A DNA stretch of 64,000 nt from Nautilus pompilius. Its lineage: Eukaryota; Mollusca; Cephalopoda; Nautilida; Nautilidae. Below are positions 35,357 through 48,759 of the stretch, in pieces. The DNA lies in the NCBI GenBank assembly GCA_018389105.1, contig JACATO010001092.1:1-64000 (forward strand). Direction: 5' to 3'. Below the pieces are notes generated by a model. That model saw only the letters and a program-made list of their open reading frames with translations, did not search any database and had not been told where the DNA came from. The first letter of the stretch is position 1. Each line of letters starts with the position of its first letter. The position numbers and the translations under genes are program-made.

Positions 35357-37507
35357 TCATCGAGCGCCGAAGTTTATCTGAAACCAAATAACTGTAAATT
35401 TCCTCCACCCCGACAAATCCAGGAACAGATTAGCGGCAGACACCCCACCACCAAAGTCCAGTTTTGAAGAACACGAGATCTGGCGGGTTTTCGCCGGGAG
35501 GGGGTTAACATACGATCTGTATGTCGCACCTCGCTCTCGCCTGATCTGGTGCCCGATAACAGTTGGCTGCGATCGCGAACAAATCCATGCGAGACATTTC
35601 TCCATTAAGAGCGGCGAACCTCCTCGTTGTTCTCTGATTCGACTACGCCGGAAGTGAGATTAGTTAAGGGAGATAACTTTCAGACCACTGATCTCCGGGC
35701 TGTGAGGAGAGACCATAACCGACAAGACGTAGCCACAGTGAGGCGAAATGGCTCTTTTACCCCATTTCACTCCGAGTGTCTTTCAGAATTTAACGTTTAC
35801 TTTGCGATTCTCGGATTTTAATGTAAACTGTAATGAGCTTTTGATATCCTACCCAAAGTTTCGACAAGGGCGCAGATTAGAGATTAGGTCGACTGCACGG
35901 CGAGGTGCGTCATCAGTAATGACGCCGCTACAGGCCACGCCCTGGTCACACTTGGACTACCCTGCCGGCTACCACTAGCGTCAGCACTATCGAATCTTGT
36001 CGCTTTGCTGAGCCTTTAATACGTCTTAATACTAACCCTAACCCAGATTCGCACACGAATGACACAAATAAATCTGACCAAACGAATAGCGTTTGGTTCC
36101 TTACGTTTCCATTTCGTGTGCAGGAAGTCTGCCATTCAGCTTCAGAGGAAACCATCCATGTCTGTAAGTTGTATTCGCAATTTCCCTTATTACTTTCTCC
36201 GGTAACTAACGTCCAAACCGAGACTGATGTTAACCAAATCTCGGACTGCTTATATCAGATCTCTTTACTCCTCCCCCCCCCACCACCACAAACTAATTCC
36301 CCCGGAATGCAATTTCTTTCTCCACCCCTGAATTTGGAGATAAAACTTCCAAGATTCCACTGTTATACTGATGCAAAAAAAAGAGGAGGGGTCAGTAGTA
36401 GGTAGTTAACATTTCATGCCAGATTTCTGGCCGCTGTATTAACGAGAGCATTTTGGGAAAAACAGCTACTCGGGGCTTCTCCCTGAGCGTAATCTGCACG
36501 AGGAATACACGTGACCGGGAAAAGGTGGCTGCGGAGTGATTAAATATCTCTAGAGAGACAGTATTCTTCTTCAGGTGTGACAGTTATAATCTAAAATACC
36601 GAATTTCGTGGGTTTCAGTTTGTTTCATTACAAATTTAACTAGTTTATTTAAACTTAGAAGATGCAAAATTTAGGGTGAGGAATATAAAAAATATCTAAT
36701 CACACGTAAGAAAGGAACACAGATTTTTAAAAAAAAAAAAAATTATGTGAGTAAATCGTGTCCAGTTATATAATTTTTTAAAAGCAAAGCGAATGCCTCA
36801 TTGCTCAGACGTCAGAAAGACTTCCTTGCTGTATGTATAAATCCATTGTGTTGTGTGTGGTAAATGGATTTTTAAAGAGGTTTGTAAATTTCGGGATACA
36901 AGGACGCGTGAGTGCTCGGTTGGGGGGTGGAGGTGAATTTAAATCGCAATGGTATAGAAAGATGTCCGCTGGTGGCTCGTCGTTTGCTCCACCCAGCGCA
37001 CAGATGGGCTCAATGACGTCGAAGACGACGTGAAGGCAACAGCGGGGTTCATTCTGAAGAATCTGTGTTACGCCAAGACTGGCAAGAAAGACAACGAATC
37101 TAAAGAAAACGAGTTTAAAAGGATGCGATATTCTTCAGCTGTACCCGTGTAATATTTGCTGCTGCCGCTATTTAACCCAGTAAATTACGTGGAATGTACG
37201 GAACAACGATATCTTTCTGGCGGCCGGTAAATACGATTAAGCCGGAGTTTAAATAGCCTGTTTGTTAGCCATGTTGTGTACTGACGATGCCAACGGCGAA
37301 CGAAAGTGGATAAGGGTTTTAAAATTCGCTCGCTCGGAATAATTGGGAGCAGATACGTTTCAACTTTAAAGACCAGGAGCCGGTTAGTTTCCGCCCTATA
37401 CTAAACATGCATTCGTTCTTAGATTGAGACCCACGTAAAATAGCTTTTAGCTCCAAAGCCCTGAATAAACCGTATTTAGAGAGATCTTTCGCGAGCAGAG
37501 AAAGGGA
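35357..37507. other. Noncoding, no gene recognised
   Basis: Unique sequence with short homopolymers (36275-36283 C-run, 36727-36740 A-run). No frame matches a known family. Confidence 0.5.
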
Positions 37508-40500
37508 GGTCTGCAATACTAGCATGTCACGTGTTAGGTCCCCCCAGTCATCCAGACAAGGTCTGCAATACTAGCATGTCACGTGTTAGGTCCCCCCAGT
37601 CATTCAGACAAGGTCTGCAATACTAGCATGTCACGTGTTAGGTCCCCCCAATCATTCAGACAAGGTCTGCAATACTAGCATGTCACGTGTTAGGTCCCCC
37701 CAGTCATTCAGACAAGGTCTGCAATACTAGCATGTCACGTGTTAGGTCCCCCAGTCATTCAGACAAGGTCTGCAATACTAGCATGTCACGTGTTAGGTCC
37801 CCCAGTCATTCAGACAAGGTCTGCAATACTAGCATGTCACGTGTTAGGTCCCCCCGTCATTCAGACAAGGTCTGCAATACTAGCATGTCACGTGTTAGGT
37901 CCCCCCAGTCATTCAGACAAGGTCTGCAATACTAGCATGTCACGTGTTAGGTCCCCCAGTCATTCAGACAAGGTCTGCAATACTAGCATGTCACGTGTTA
38001 GGTCCCCCAGTCATTCAGACAAGGTCTGCAATACTAGCATGTCACGTGTTAGGTCCCCCTAGTCATTCAGACAAGGTCTGCAATACTAGCATGTCACGTG
38101 TTAGGTCCCCCAGTCATTCAGACAAGGTCTGCAATACTAGCATGTCACGTGTTAGGTCCCCCCAGTCATTCAGACAAGGTCTGCCAATACTAGCATGTCA
38201 CGTGTTAGGTCCCCCTAATCATTCAGACAAGGTCTGCAATACTAGCATGTCACGTGTTAGGTCCCCCCAGTCATTCAGACAAGGTCTGCAATACTAGCAT
38301 GTCACGTGTTAGGTCCCCCAGTCATTCAGACAAGGTCTGCAATACTAGCATGTCACGTGTTAGGTCCCCCTAGTCATTCAGACAAGGTCTGCAATACTAG
38401 CATGTCACGTGTTAGGTCCCCCCAGTCATTCAGACAAGGTCTGCATTACTAGCATGTCACGTGTTAGGTCCCCCCAGTCATTCAGACAAGGTCTGCATTA
38501 CTAGCATGTCACGTGTTAGGTCCCCCAGTCATTCAGACAAGGTCTGCATTACTAGCATGTCACGTGTTAGGTCCCCCAGTCATTCAGACAAGGTCTGCAT
38601 TACTAGCATGTCACGTGTTAGGTCCCCCCAGTCATTCAGACAAGGTCTGCAAAACTAGCATGTCACGTGTTAGGTCCCCCCAGTCATTCAGACAAGGTCT
38701 GCAATACTAGCATGTCACGTGTTAGGTCCCCCAGTCATTCAGACAAGGTCTGCAATACTAGCATTGTCACGTGTTAGGTCCCCCAGTCATTCAGACAAGG
38801 TCTGCCAATACTAGCATGTCACGTGTTAGGTCCCCCTAATCATTCAGACAAGGTCTGCAATACTAGCATGTCACGTGTTAGGTCCCCCAGTCATTCAGAC
38901 AAGGTCTGCAATACTAGCATGTCCACGTGTTAGGTCCCCCCAGTCATTCAGACAAGGTCTGCAATACTAGCATGTCACGTGTTAGGTCCCCCTAGTCATT
39001 CAGACAAGGTCTGCAATACTAGCATGTCACGTGTTAGGTCCCCCCAGTCATTCAGACAAGGTCTGCAATACTAGCATGTCACGTGTTAGGTCCCCCAGTC
39101 ATTCAGACAAGGTCTGCAATACTAGCATGTCACGTGTTAGGTCCCCCCAGTCATTCAGACAAGGTCTGCATTACTAGCATGTCACGTGTTAGGTCCCCCC
39201 AGTCATTCAGACAAGGTCTGCAATACTAGCATGTCACGTGTTAGGTCCCCCCAGTCATTCAGACAAGGTCTGCAATACTAGCATGTCACGTGTTAGGTCC
39301 CCCCAATCATTCAGACAAGGTCTGCAATACTAGCATGTCACGTGTTAGGTCCCCCCAGTCATTCAGACAAGGTCTGCAATACTAGCATGTCACGTGTTAG
39401 GTCCCCCCAGTCATTCAGACAAGGTCTGCAATACTAGCATGTCACGTGTTAGGTCCCCCAGTCATTCAGACAAGGTCTGCAATACTAGCATGTCACGTGT
39501 TAGGTCCCCCCAGTCATTCAGACAAGGTCTGCAATACTAGCATGTCACGTGTTAGGTCCCCCCAGTCATTCAGACAAGGTCTGCAATGCTAGCATGTCAC
39601 GTGTTAGGTCCCCCAGTCATTCAGACAAGGTCTGCAATACTAGCATGTCACGTGTTAGGTCCCCCAGTCATTCAGACAAGGTCTGCAATACTAGCATGTC
39701 ACGTGTTAGGTCCCCCTAGTCATTCAGACAAGGTCTGCAATACTAGCATGTCACGTGTTAGGTCCCCCCAGTCATTCAGACAAGGTCTGCAATACTAGCA
39801 TGTCACGTGTTAGGTCCCCCCAGTCATTCAGACAAGGTCTGCAATACTAGCATGTCACGTGTTAGGTCCCCCCAGTCATTCAGACAAGGTCTGCAATACT
39901 AGCATGTCACGTGTTAGGTCCCCCTAATCATTCAGACAAGGTCTGCAATACTAGCATGTCACGTGTTAGGTCCCCCCAGTCATTCAGACAAGGTCTGCAA
40001 TACTAGCATGTCACGTGTTAGGTCCCCCAGTCATTCAGACAAGGTCTGCAATACTAGCATGTCACGTGTTAGGTCCCCCTAGTCATTCAGACAAGGTCTG
40101 CAATACTAGCATGTCACGTGTTAGGTCCCCCCAGTCATTCAGACAAGGTCTGCAATACTAGCATGTCACGTGTTAGGTCCCCCCAGTCATTCAGACAAGG
40201 TCTGCATTACTAGCATGTCACGTGTTAGGTCCCCCCAGTCATTCAGACAAGGTCTGCATTACTAGCATGTCACGTGTTAGGTCCCCCCAGTCATTCAGAC
40301 AAGGTCTGCAAAACTAGCATGTCACGTGTTAGGTCCCCCCAGTCATTCAGACAAGGTCTGCAATACTAGCATGTCACGTGTTAGGTCCCCCAGTCATTCA
40401 GACAAGGTCTGCAATACTAGCATGTCACGTGTTAGGTCCCCCAGTCATTCAGACAAGGTCTGCAATACTAGCATGTCACGTGTTAGGTCCCCCTAATCAT

Positions 40501-41180
40501 TCAGACAAGGTCTGCAATACTAGCATGTCACGTGTTAGGTCCCCCCAGTCATTCAGACAAGGTCTGCAATACTAGCATGTCACGTGTTAGGTCCCCCAGT
40601 CATTCAGACAAGGTCTGCAATACTAGCATGTCACGTGTTAGGTCCCCCTAGTCATTCAGACAAGGTCTGCAATACTAGCATGTCACGTGTTAGGTCCCCC
40701 CAGTCATTCAGACAAGGTCTGCAATACTAGCATGTCACGTGTTAGGTCCCCCCAGTCATTCAGACAAGGTCTGCATACTAGCATGTCACGTGTTAGGTCC
40801 CCCAGTCATTCAGACAAGGTCTGCAATACTAGCATGTCACGTGTTAGGTCCCCCCAGTCATTCAGACAAGTCTGTCTGCATTACTAGCATGTCACGTGTT
40901 AGGTCCCCCCAGTCATTCAGACAAGGTCTGCAATACTAGCATGTCACGTGTTAGGTCCCCCCAGTCATTCAGACAAGGTCTGCAATACTAGCATGTCACG
41001 TGTTAGGTCCCCCAGTCATTCAGACAAGGTCTGCAATACTAGCATGTCACGTGTTAGGTCCCCCTAGTCATTCGGACAAGGTCTGCAATACTAGCATGTC
41101 ACGTGTTAGGTCCCCCTATCATTCAGACAAGGTCTGCATTACTAGCATGTCACGTGTTAGGTCCCCCAGTCATTCAGACG
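37508..41180. repeat. 52-bp minisatellite, about 70 units, each with CACGTG
   Basis: The unit is GTCTGCAATACTAGCATGTC followed by ACGTGTTAGGTCCCCCC and AGTCATTCAGACAAG. Period is 51-53 bp, varying mainly by the length of the C-run. Every unit I read keeps CACGTG, the palindromic E-box. Variant units (GCATTACT, GCAAAACT, TGCCAATAC, CCCCCTAATC) recur in the same order about 1.66 kb apart, so blocks of several units were duplicated. There are no spacers, so it is not a CRISPR. The repeated reading frames on the + strand are artefacts. Confidence 0.97.
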
Positions 41181-44100
41181 ACCTTCCCAAAACGCAGCAC
41201 CATAAACCCTTTCTTGTCCGAAATAAATGCAACCTGGCTTCTGTTTCGTAGACAACCATCTTATAAGGGAGGCAATCGAAATCGTCTTCTCTGACCGATT
41301 TCCTTCACCGATGAGTTTTCTACTAATGGAGAAATTTCTCAAAATTCTGAAAGATTTTAGATCTGATCAGAAGCAAGTGGAGGGTCGTCCGAAATACGGA
41401 TATCTTAGAACTGGAATGAAGCAAATAACTTTTAGTCTGTACCCCCCACCACCCATCGGATCTATTTACTCGAGGTTCCCCCTCTTCCTCATTAATACGG
41501 CCCTTTGTGACGATAAATCCCTATATCGCTCCAGGCCCACGTATTTTGCACTACGAGCGTTAACTAGGTAGTGCCAGTGTCAAGCTGGTGGCACGGGGAG
41601 GGTTAAAATGTATGGCTAACGCAAAGTCGATTATGAGAAATGCAGGTTGCGAATATTGGGCGCTGCTTTTCCTTCATTAGTAACACCCTCCTCGTTTAGA
41701 ATTAGTTCCTCTTCCACTGCTCTCAGAATGTAATGGGGCAGTCGTGGAAATCATCCAAGAACTCAGGGGTTCGGAAACAGCCTGGTTTCCGAAGTCTCTC
41801 ATCAGCCTGGCTGTCGGGGACCATTGTCCGACAAGCGCTTCTCAGACCTTCACAGCCGGAGAAAACACCCAACCTAAACATCTTCTATGAAGCGGGCCGC
41901 CGGTTGTTTCAGTTCGTGCGCGAATACCTTGTTTTCTTCTTCTTCTTCTTCTCACACACCTGTCTTTTCTTGTTAAAGAAAAACAACAACAACAACAACA
42001 ACATCCGCTGCTAAGTTACCGCGCGCGCCCTTCGCCGGACCGCCCAACACGTCACCTGCTCGGGGTATCCATGGGAACCACCTATAAGACCACAGATTAG
42101 GGCAACCAGCCGGCGAGAAAGATGACTTCGTAAGCATTTTTCGGTATAATTAAATGTGTTCGATTAATAGATTAACCGCCATTATATATTCACCACTAGC
42201 TGAAAGAGCACGAGACGACACGGTCTGCTGGGTGCAGCTTTTCCCGTGGCCGCGCTCCGGGTTAGATAGGCATCAGATAAACTCTGGCTGTTCTTTGATC
42301 CGGCTGCTCGCGAATGGTAACTGGGGGACGATCTCGGAAGAGTCTGGGTGGGGGGAGTAATCGGACTGGGTAGGGTAATATATAAAGGGGCGGGGCTGTT
42401 TCTGCCGAGGTTAAATCTCGACTCCATTAGCGTCACACCTTTGAACTATTAATGGCTGCTGCCCCGAGCCCTCCTCGTATTAAAAACAAAATGTGAAATA
42501 ATGATTTCTCCCCTGTCAGCGAAACTGTGGTCAGCAGGACCGGAGTCCGGCAGCTTGGTCCCCCAGATGGTCATCGCGGGGCCAAAGGTGGAGCGATCGA
42601 CGGGGCGAATATTTAATCAGGTTTATCCAGAGATGACGAAACCCATCACCGCGCTGGGGTGGAGCTTTCACCTCGTGCATCTCTCGCCATGCGTATTAGA
42701 GAGAACTTCTCGGCGTTCGCTTTATCTCCGAGTTCCATCAGCAGCTGACGCGCAAACGTTTCCCCCCCCCATCGATTATAGGTAGACGAGATGGGGCGGG
42801 TGACCTGAAATGTGACTAGATCTACCATCCATACGCCAGGATGTGGATAAAGCGACTTTCTGTATGCTGCGACAGTTCGTGCCTGGCTTTATACCACTCA
42901 AGGTTGGTGCACCTATCGGCACTGGTTGGTACGTGTAGTCAACTGACTATACCGCTAGTTAGTTAGTTAACACCTCCGTAATGCAGAGCGCGCGGGAGCT
43001 GGGGCGATGCAGGGATATGTCGTCACAAGGGACTGTTTTAACGAGGAAGGGCACAGCTCCCCCTTACGGCCCAACTCGTGCTGAGCAATAGAGGTTTGGA
43101 GGGCAGTCAGAGGGTTAATCAGTTCTTTTTTGGTTTTTCAAATTAACTGATCCCATTACAATCGGCGGGGAAGCGATATTACCGATAAGGCCGCGTTCCC
43201 ACAATGCAACACCTTCGGATGTGTAAGCACTTGCTGGCGTTATCGCCGATCACGTGATCGGCCCGGTTTAGTGACGTATCCCAAACAGAGCTTTCCAACA
43301 ATAGGCTCCTTGGTCGAGTATTCTGCCCGCCTCTCACTATATTTATGCAACTATTTTTATGATGAATAAAGATATTTTTATGTTATCAAATGTAATTGTG
43401 TGTGAAGACCCTGCTTCCTTGTACCTGTGGTATTCAGGGAATATAATATCTATATATTTTTTTTAATATTAAGAATCTTGCGCGGAATTGAAGGGAAGTC
43501 TGGCCGACGCCAGTTGGATGAAAGAGTTCGGTTATTGTTGCAGCGCCCAGGAGGCTGCGGTGATTGAGTGCGTGGGAATAATAAGAAAAACTTTGTGGTC
43601 AATAAGAGGACGAAAATTTCATTAGCGGTCAGTCGGTGTGGGTAGGATCAACCAGAAACAAAGAGAGATAGGCGGTGGAAGGGATAGAGCCGGCAAATAG
43701 TCCCGCGGACCCAGCCGAGACGTGGATGGGTGAGCCGGTAAATGGATGTGGGGGCGAATATAAATTAATTTTCGTTATTAGAAAATATAAACTGGTGAAT
43801 GGATGGAGAGAAAGACTGGCGCGTAACCGAGATGGTGAACAACCAGACGCCGCCGAATTCCTCTTAGACTAATTTAAATTTTCTTATCAAGGGAGATGCG
43901 TGGCGTCTTGGCTTAAGGAACCGGGAGGAAGAGGGAGATGCCGAACAAAGCTGACTTTCCGTCATTTTTGCGCAGCGACGTCTCCCGGGCTCGGGTTTTC
44001 TCCACCGAGAATTACAGTAGTTCGCCCGTTGCCGCCCCGCTTGTGGATTATTAATCCGATCTCGTGATGCGTGACGTTTCCGCAACTTCATCTCTCTCCC

Positions 44101-44434
44101 CGCGCTGTTGATCAGAGGGCGGTTAGCTGAACTACACACACCCCGCCTCTATTTGGTTGTTGTTGTTGTGTAGCTCTCTCGAAAGTGAGAGCAAGAAAAG
44201 TGGGTTATCCGGCGAACGGCCACGCATCACACAGCGGAATCGTTGCGCGCGCGCGCGCTCGGAGTAATTCCGTGGTCTTCCTGACAGAAGAGCTCAACTT
44301 AAAGTCATCCAAAGGTGCCTGGAAAGTACCCGAAGCTCCCTTAAAATTAACGCAAGTTGTCACGTAGAACGTTCGGGGTCGTCGGCTGACGGTAGACCGC
44401 GTTCCCTAACCCTTCTAGTTCTAAAAGAGAAGTA
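41181..44434. other. Noncoding, partly CpG-rich
   Basis: Holds (TTC)n at 41935-41952, (AAC)n at 41975-42003, and a GC- and CpG-richer stretch at about 42000-42800 and 43650-44280 with a (GC)n run at 44245-44258. The open frames show no domain. A TATA/GC-box pair lies at 42377-42395. Confidence 0.45.
42377..42395 (+). promoter_or_regulatory. TATA-like plus GC-box-like sequence
   Basis: ATATATAAA is directly followed by GGGGCGGGG within a CpG-richer stretch. It could be a core promoter firing to the right, 8.5 kb ahead of the Dscam Ig1 exon, but no first exon with a signal peptide and a phase-1 donor is evident after it. Such words also occur by chance in 64 kb. Confidence 0.2.
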
Positions 44435-44742
44435 GGATGAAGAGAGACGTGGAGATGGAGAGAGAGAGAGACGTGGAGATGGAGAGAGAGAGATGGAGAG
44501 AGAGAGACGGGGAGATGGAGAGAGAGAGAGGAGAGAGAGACGGAGATAGAGAGAGAGAGACGGAGATAGACAGAGAGAGTGAGAGAGAGAGAGAGAGAGA
44601 GAGACGGAGATAGAGAGAGAGAGACGGAGATAGAGAGAGAGAGAGACGGAGAGAGAGAGAGAGAGACGGAGACGGAGATAGACGGAGATAGAGAGAGACG
44701 GAGAGAGGGATGGAAAGAGAGAGAGAGAGAGATGGAGAGAGA
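44435..44742. repeat. GA-rich repeat with GACGGAGATA units
   Basis: An almost pure purine strand of GAGA runs with GACGGAGATAGA and GACGTGGAGATGGA inserts. It has no TGACGTCA, so it differs from arrays A-G and is closer to the tract at 48.8-50.4 kb. Ser/Leu-rich frames on the minus strand are artefacts. Confidence 0.93.
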
Positions 44743-47700
44743 TTTAGGTGACAAAACACCGTCTTAATCTTGTATTTGTTGTTGTTCTTGAGTTATCTCT
44801 CAAAGCTAGGAAGTATATATTTCTTTGTTTGTTTGTCGAAATTAAGTTATTAAGAATAATAATGGGTGGGTACAGAACCGGCGAAGCGTAAGAGAAAAAA
44901 ATGGCGCGGGACGTTTGCACTCAGTTTATCGAAAAACCCTACGCGCCATCTAGTAGTACCTGGAGATGTGAGAGAGAGGAGAGACGTTAGACGAGGGAAA
45001 TCCGCCGACTCGAGCGCGGCAAACACGTAGTTTAAAGCCCCTACCCTAGACGGCGATGGGGTGCCCCTCCCCCTTTCGTGTGCTTTAAAGAATAAAGAAT
45101 TTTGTTTTTCGCGTAGTGGCTAACGAAATTAAGATCGTCAGTTAAGTTGTACCAGTCTGACCACGCCCACAAATAAATGTGTCTGATAAAAATTTGCATA
45201 TTTCAGGTGTGATTGTCTATACGTTGAAGGTGTAGGTGGGCGGACAACCGCCGTGCGATATGCTATCACTGCGCCGAAACACAAGACAGATCCCGCGAAA
45301 TTTCGCCATTTATCCGAGGTCTGTTTCCGGAGATCCCGACATATTCCCGTGGATCTACGGCGGATAATATCGCGAGGTTCGCCACCGCTGCTGGAAGGAT
45401 CTCAACAGCGACACCAAGACAAACTCGCCTCGCCATCTCCAGCGACTTTGCCTCAGAGGGTGTGTGGCGTGTGATGAACTCCTCCTGTCCGTTAGGGGGA
45501 GCACTCTTCGAAAGGTCCGGCCAAAGGGCACGACGGGAAAGATTGTCCAGCAATGGCGGCGTGTTATCTTTTGTTCTCTGTTAGATTCAGCTTTCAGGAA
45601 TTCACGCCTAGGTTTGGAATATCTCTCGAAGCCCTACGTCTTCATCTCACCGTCAGACGTGGAGGCGAGATTGTCACGGCAGGAAGACAGAACTGGTGCG
45701 TGTGTCGAGGAAGTCTCGGTTATGACTGACATACTGATAAGTGATGTCAGTAAAATGGCATTGTAACAAGGTAAATGATATTCCATGCCCATATTTTCAT
45801 GGCGATGGCTTCACATGCCCTAAACCTCACGTAACCGCAGTCAAGAATGGAAATCGAGAGAGAGAGAGAGAGTTTCTTTCCAAGTTTCCTGTGAAATCGT
45901 CAATTGACAGTAACCTGTCCGGCCAGTATGCTGGAATTAAAAGAAGTCTCACATGGGAGAACCTAGACCAGTCAGTGATGTAAAATCTCATTGATTTAAC
46001 CCTGAACACGCCAGTCTCTCTGTGCTCTCAAAGGTGGTTCGGCCAAACACCAACATAAAAAATTCCAGTCTTTACTCGCAGCTTTCCGCAGAAAATTAAC
46101 TCACCGTAGTATCAGAATTATTATGGCACGGCACTGTAGGTTCCATGTAGCTTTTGTTAGGAGATTGCGGCAAAGCTGGCTGTAAAGTAGATCGGACTCA
46201 CTTCTCGTTTTTTAAACCTTTTTCGATAATATTTTCCATAATGCCTCTTTTACCGATGGCATTAATCGGGGCTGTCTGTTTTTGCCAAGACTGGACAAAT
46301 TAACCGAAAAGACTTCAGTCCATTTAACGGAGAGTCGTTTGACTTCCATTAGAAGCCTTGAAATGCGAGGATTTTCCTCGAGCCAGACCTCCCCAGTTTG
46401 TTTTTTTTACATTTTTTAAATTAAGCTTATCACGCACATGCCGACTAGAGAGGAGGGGATGGTTAGAAACGAGAGTAAGGTTCAGATCGGAGAAAGCAGT
46501 CGCCGATACGGAGAGGTGCATAAATTGTGTGACATGATCGGAAACACGAACGTGCGGTGTCGGGGGGGGGGGTGATGGCCAAATCGATAGAGCCACCAAA
46601 CATTTCAGATATTCTAGGCGTTTAGGCCTAATGAAGCCCGGTCGAGGTCCGGGACAAATGACACACTCGCTATTGATTAGAAAGGAAAAAAAAATCTTTT
46701 AACGGCTGAACTGAACTGATACCGGAGTGGAAGGAACCGAGAAAAGGAGGAGAGCACGTGTCGAACGGTTATGGCTTGCTTCCTTCCTCCGACCGTGCGA
46801 CTGCACAGGGATACGTGCTGCCTGTACTGTTGGCAGCATCTGGCGGGGACCGTTCAGTCCCGGGAAAGGTATCATTCCTTCTGTTGCATTTCTGGCGTTG
46901 AGTAGATGGCCGAGCGAGGACGAAAGGTGATGCTAATGGTAGATATCTCTGTCAGCCGTAAAGAAGCCATAGCCTGCCATTTGTCATTTTGAATAAAGCA
47001 GTTGAGCAGATTGGAATACGAAAGGAACGTTTTGACAACCGAAACGGCATCTAACAAGCACGTTCCCAGCACCCATTTATTTAAACGTTATAGTATTTAG
47101 GGATTATAAAGTTGCTAAAGGCGATCCCAGCCGTATTACCGCCTATAGGAACGAACCGTGTTGTTGCTCGGATATCATCAACAGCCACGAGCCGGATCAG
47201 GTGCCGCCCTTTTCTCCCGATTACTCCGCTTTCCTCCCACTAATCCCGGTCTCGGTCGACTTCAGTTTATTAACTCACTTTCTGCGAAATCTGCGGACTT
47301 AGACGGTAGATCGGCGTCTAAGACACCGCAAGAGACTAATTTCCGAATATGCTGAAACAAAACAACGTCTAGGGCTTTTTTGACCGCCGCTTGGTGTCGC
47401 TTTAAATTGTTGTTACCGTTCGCTCTAAAAACATTTTAAAAAATTCAAGTTTTCTTTTTGCTTTTTTTTTTTTAATAAACTGAAACAAAATTTCTATCGT
47501 ACAGTAAAACAACAACAACAACAACAATTCTCATAACGAAGCCATTTCATCCTGCTGAATCTCTTCGAATTTTCTGGTTGCAGTTTTTCAAGAAAGACGC
47601 TGAATTTCTTTCAAAAGCTGCGTATAATGGCTGAAGTTAATCAATAGACGAATGTTAGCGGCTTCTTAATCCAACACCAGCTGTTTATTCCTTTTTTAAC

Positions 47701-48759
47701 TTAATATATGGGGAATTTACTACTATTTGTCTTCCCGGCGTAACTCATTCCAGATCAATATTCGCGTTGTTGGTTTTTAACAATCTGAAAGACTATTGAC
47801 CGTTCATCGCCTTATCTAGCCGATAACCTACTATGGCTTTAGAGCTGGCGCAGGCTATGGAATTCTTTTTATTTTCCTTTTAAAAATCTTTTTCCTCACT
47901 GCTTTTTTAGTTAGGGGTTTTGTTTTTTTTTAAAGTAAGTTTTTTCTTTTCATTTTTAATCAATTTTCTTTTCTTCTTCCTCTGGCACAACACGCAGCTA
48001 GATCTTTTAGGCCTTCCTTCTGCTCGTTCGGTCCTCATACCGCTGCCATCCGCTTCCATTTTTAATATTTGTCTCCGTTTTCCGACAGTAAGTTTCTGAA
48101 AACCACCCTTCGATCAAAACCGAATGATTAGCGGTGGCCGAGGATCGATATCTCCGCCGCAGGATCTTAAACGCGTTCCTTCTCCGTCGATTGGGGAGGA
48201 TGGTTGCGAGTTCTTTGCGATCGGTCTTCTCACAGTCTCCGAGTGTCTTGAGAGACCTCGGTTTAACAAACCAGCCAATCAGACGAACAGCTGACCAAAA
48301 TCCCCGAGCGTCCACGAACAGATACTGGTACTTTGAAATGTTGGAACCCCGACGGCAATTAGCCAACTCCGCACTCGGAATTTTCTTGTTCCCGCGGAGA
48401 TCGGCCGCCACTGCGCATCCGTGCTTGGGGACGTGTTAGCACCAACCTACTGAACGGCTGTCGTCTGCTGGCAGTGAACATCCATTTCACTGCTGACTAT
48501 AACAATGGACTTGCAATTTTCAAGCAAAATGGCAACGTTCTCCGTACACATCATGGCGAAAGTTCTTAGACAGTTCTTGGTCTCGAACGAATTCTAGTAT
48601 TCGGCGCTTTTTGCGATTTCTATGTATGACGCCATTTTATTAACCCCCCCCCGGCCCATCCTCATCATTCCTCTTCCGGATTCTTTCAGGTTTTTGTCAC
48701 TGTAAACGTTTGTTTCTTAGTCTACCCACGTCTTCGTTATCGTCTGTTCGATGGGAAGT
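44743..48759. other. Noncoding, no gene recognised
   Basis: Mixed sequence, CpG-richer at 44.9-45.7 kb and 48.0-48.4 kb. Open frames of up to about 135 codons (48007-48411, minus, opening at GTG) have no recognisable domain. (AAC)n lies at 47506-47527 and a G-run at 46561-46571. Confidence 0.45.

Noticed and set aside
37508..41180. CRISPR-like array
   Set aside because: The units are head-to-tail without unique spacers, and the genome is eukaryotic. It is a minisatellite.
48007..48411. 134-codon minus-strand frame
   Set aside because: It opens at GTG, has no recognisable domain, and overlaps another open frame on the + strand in CpG-rich DNA where stops are rare.
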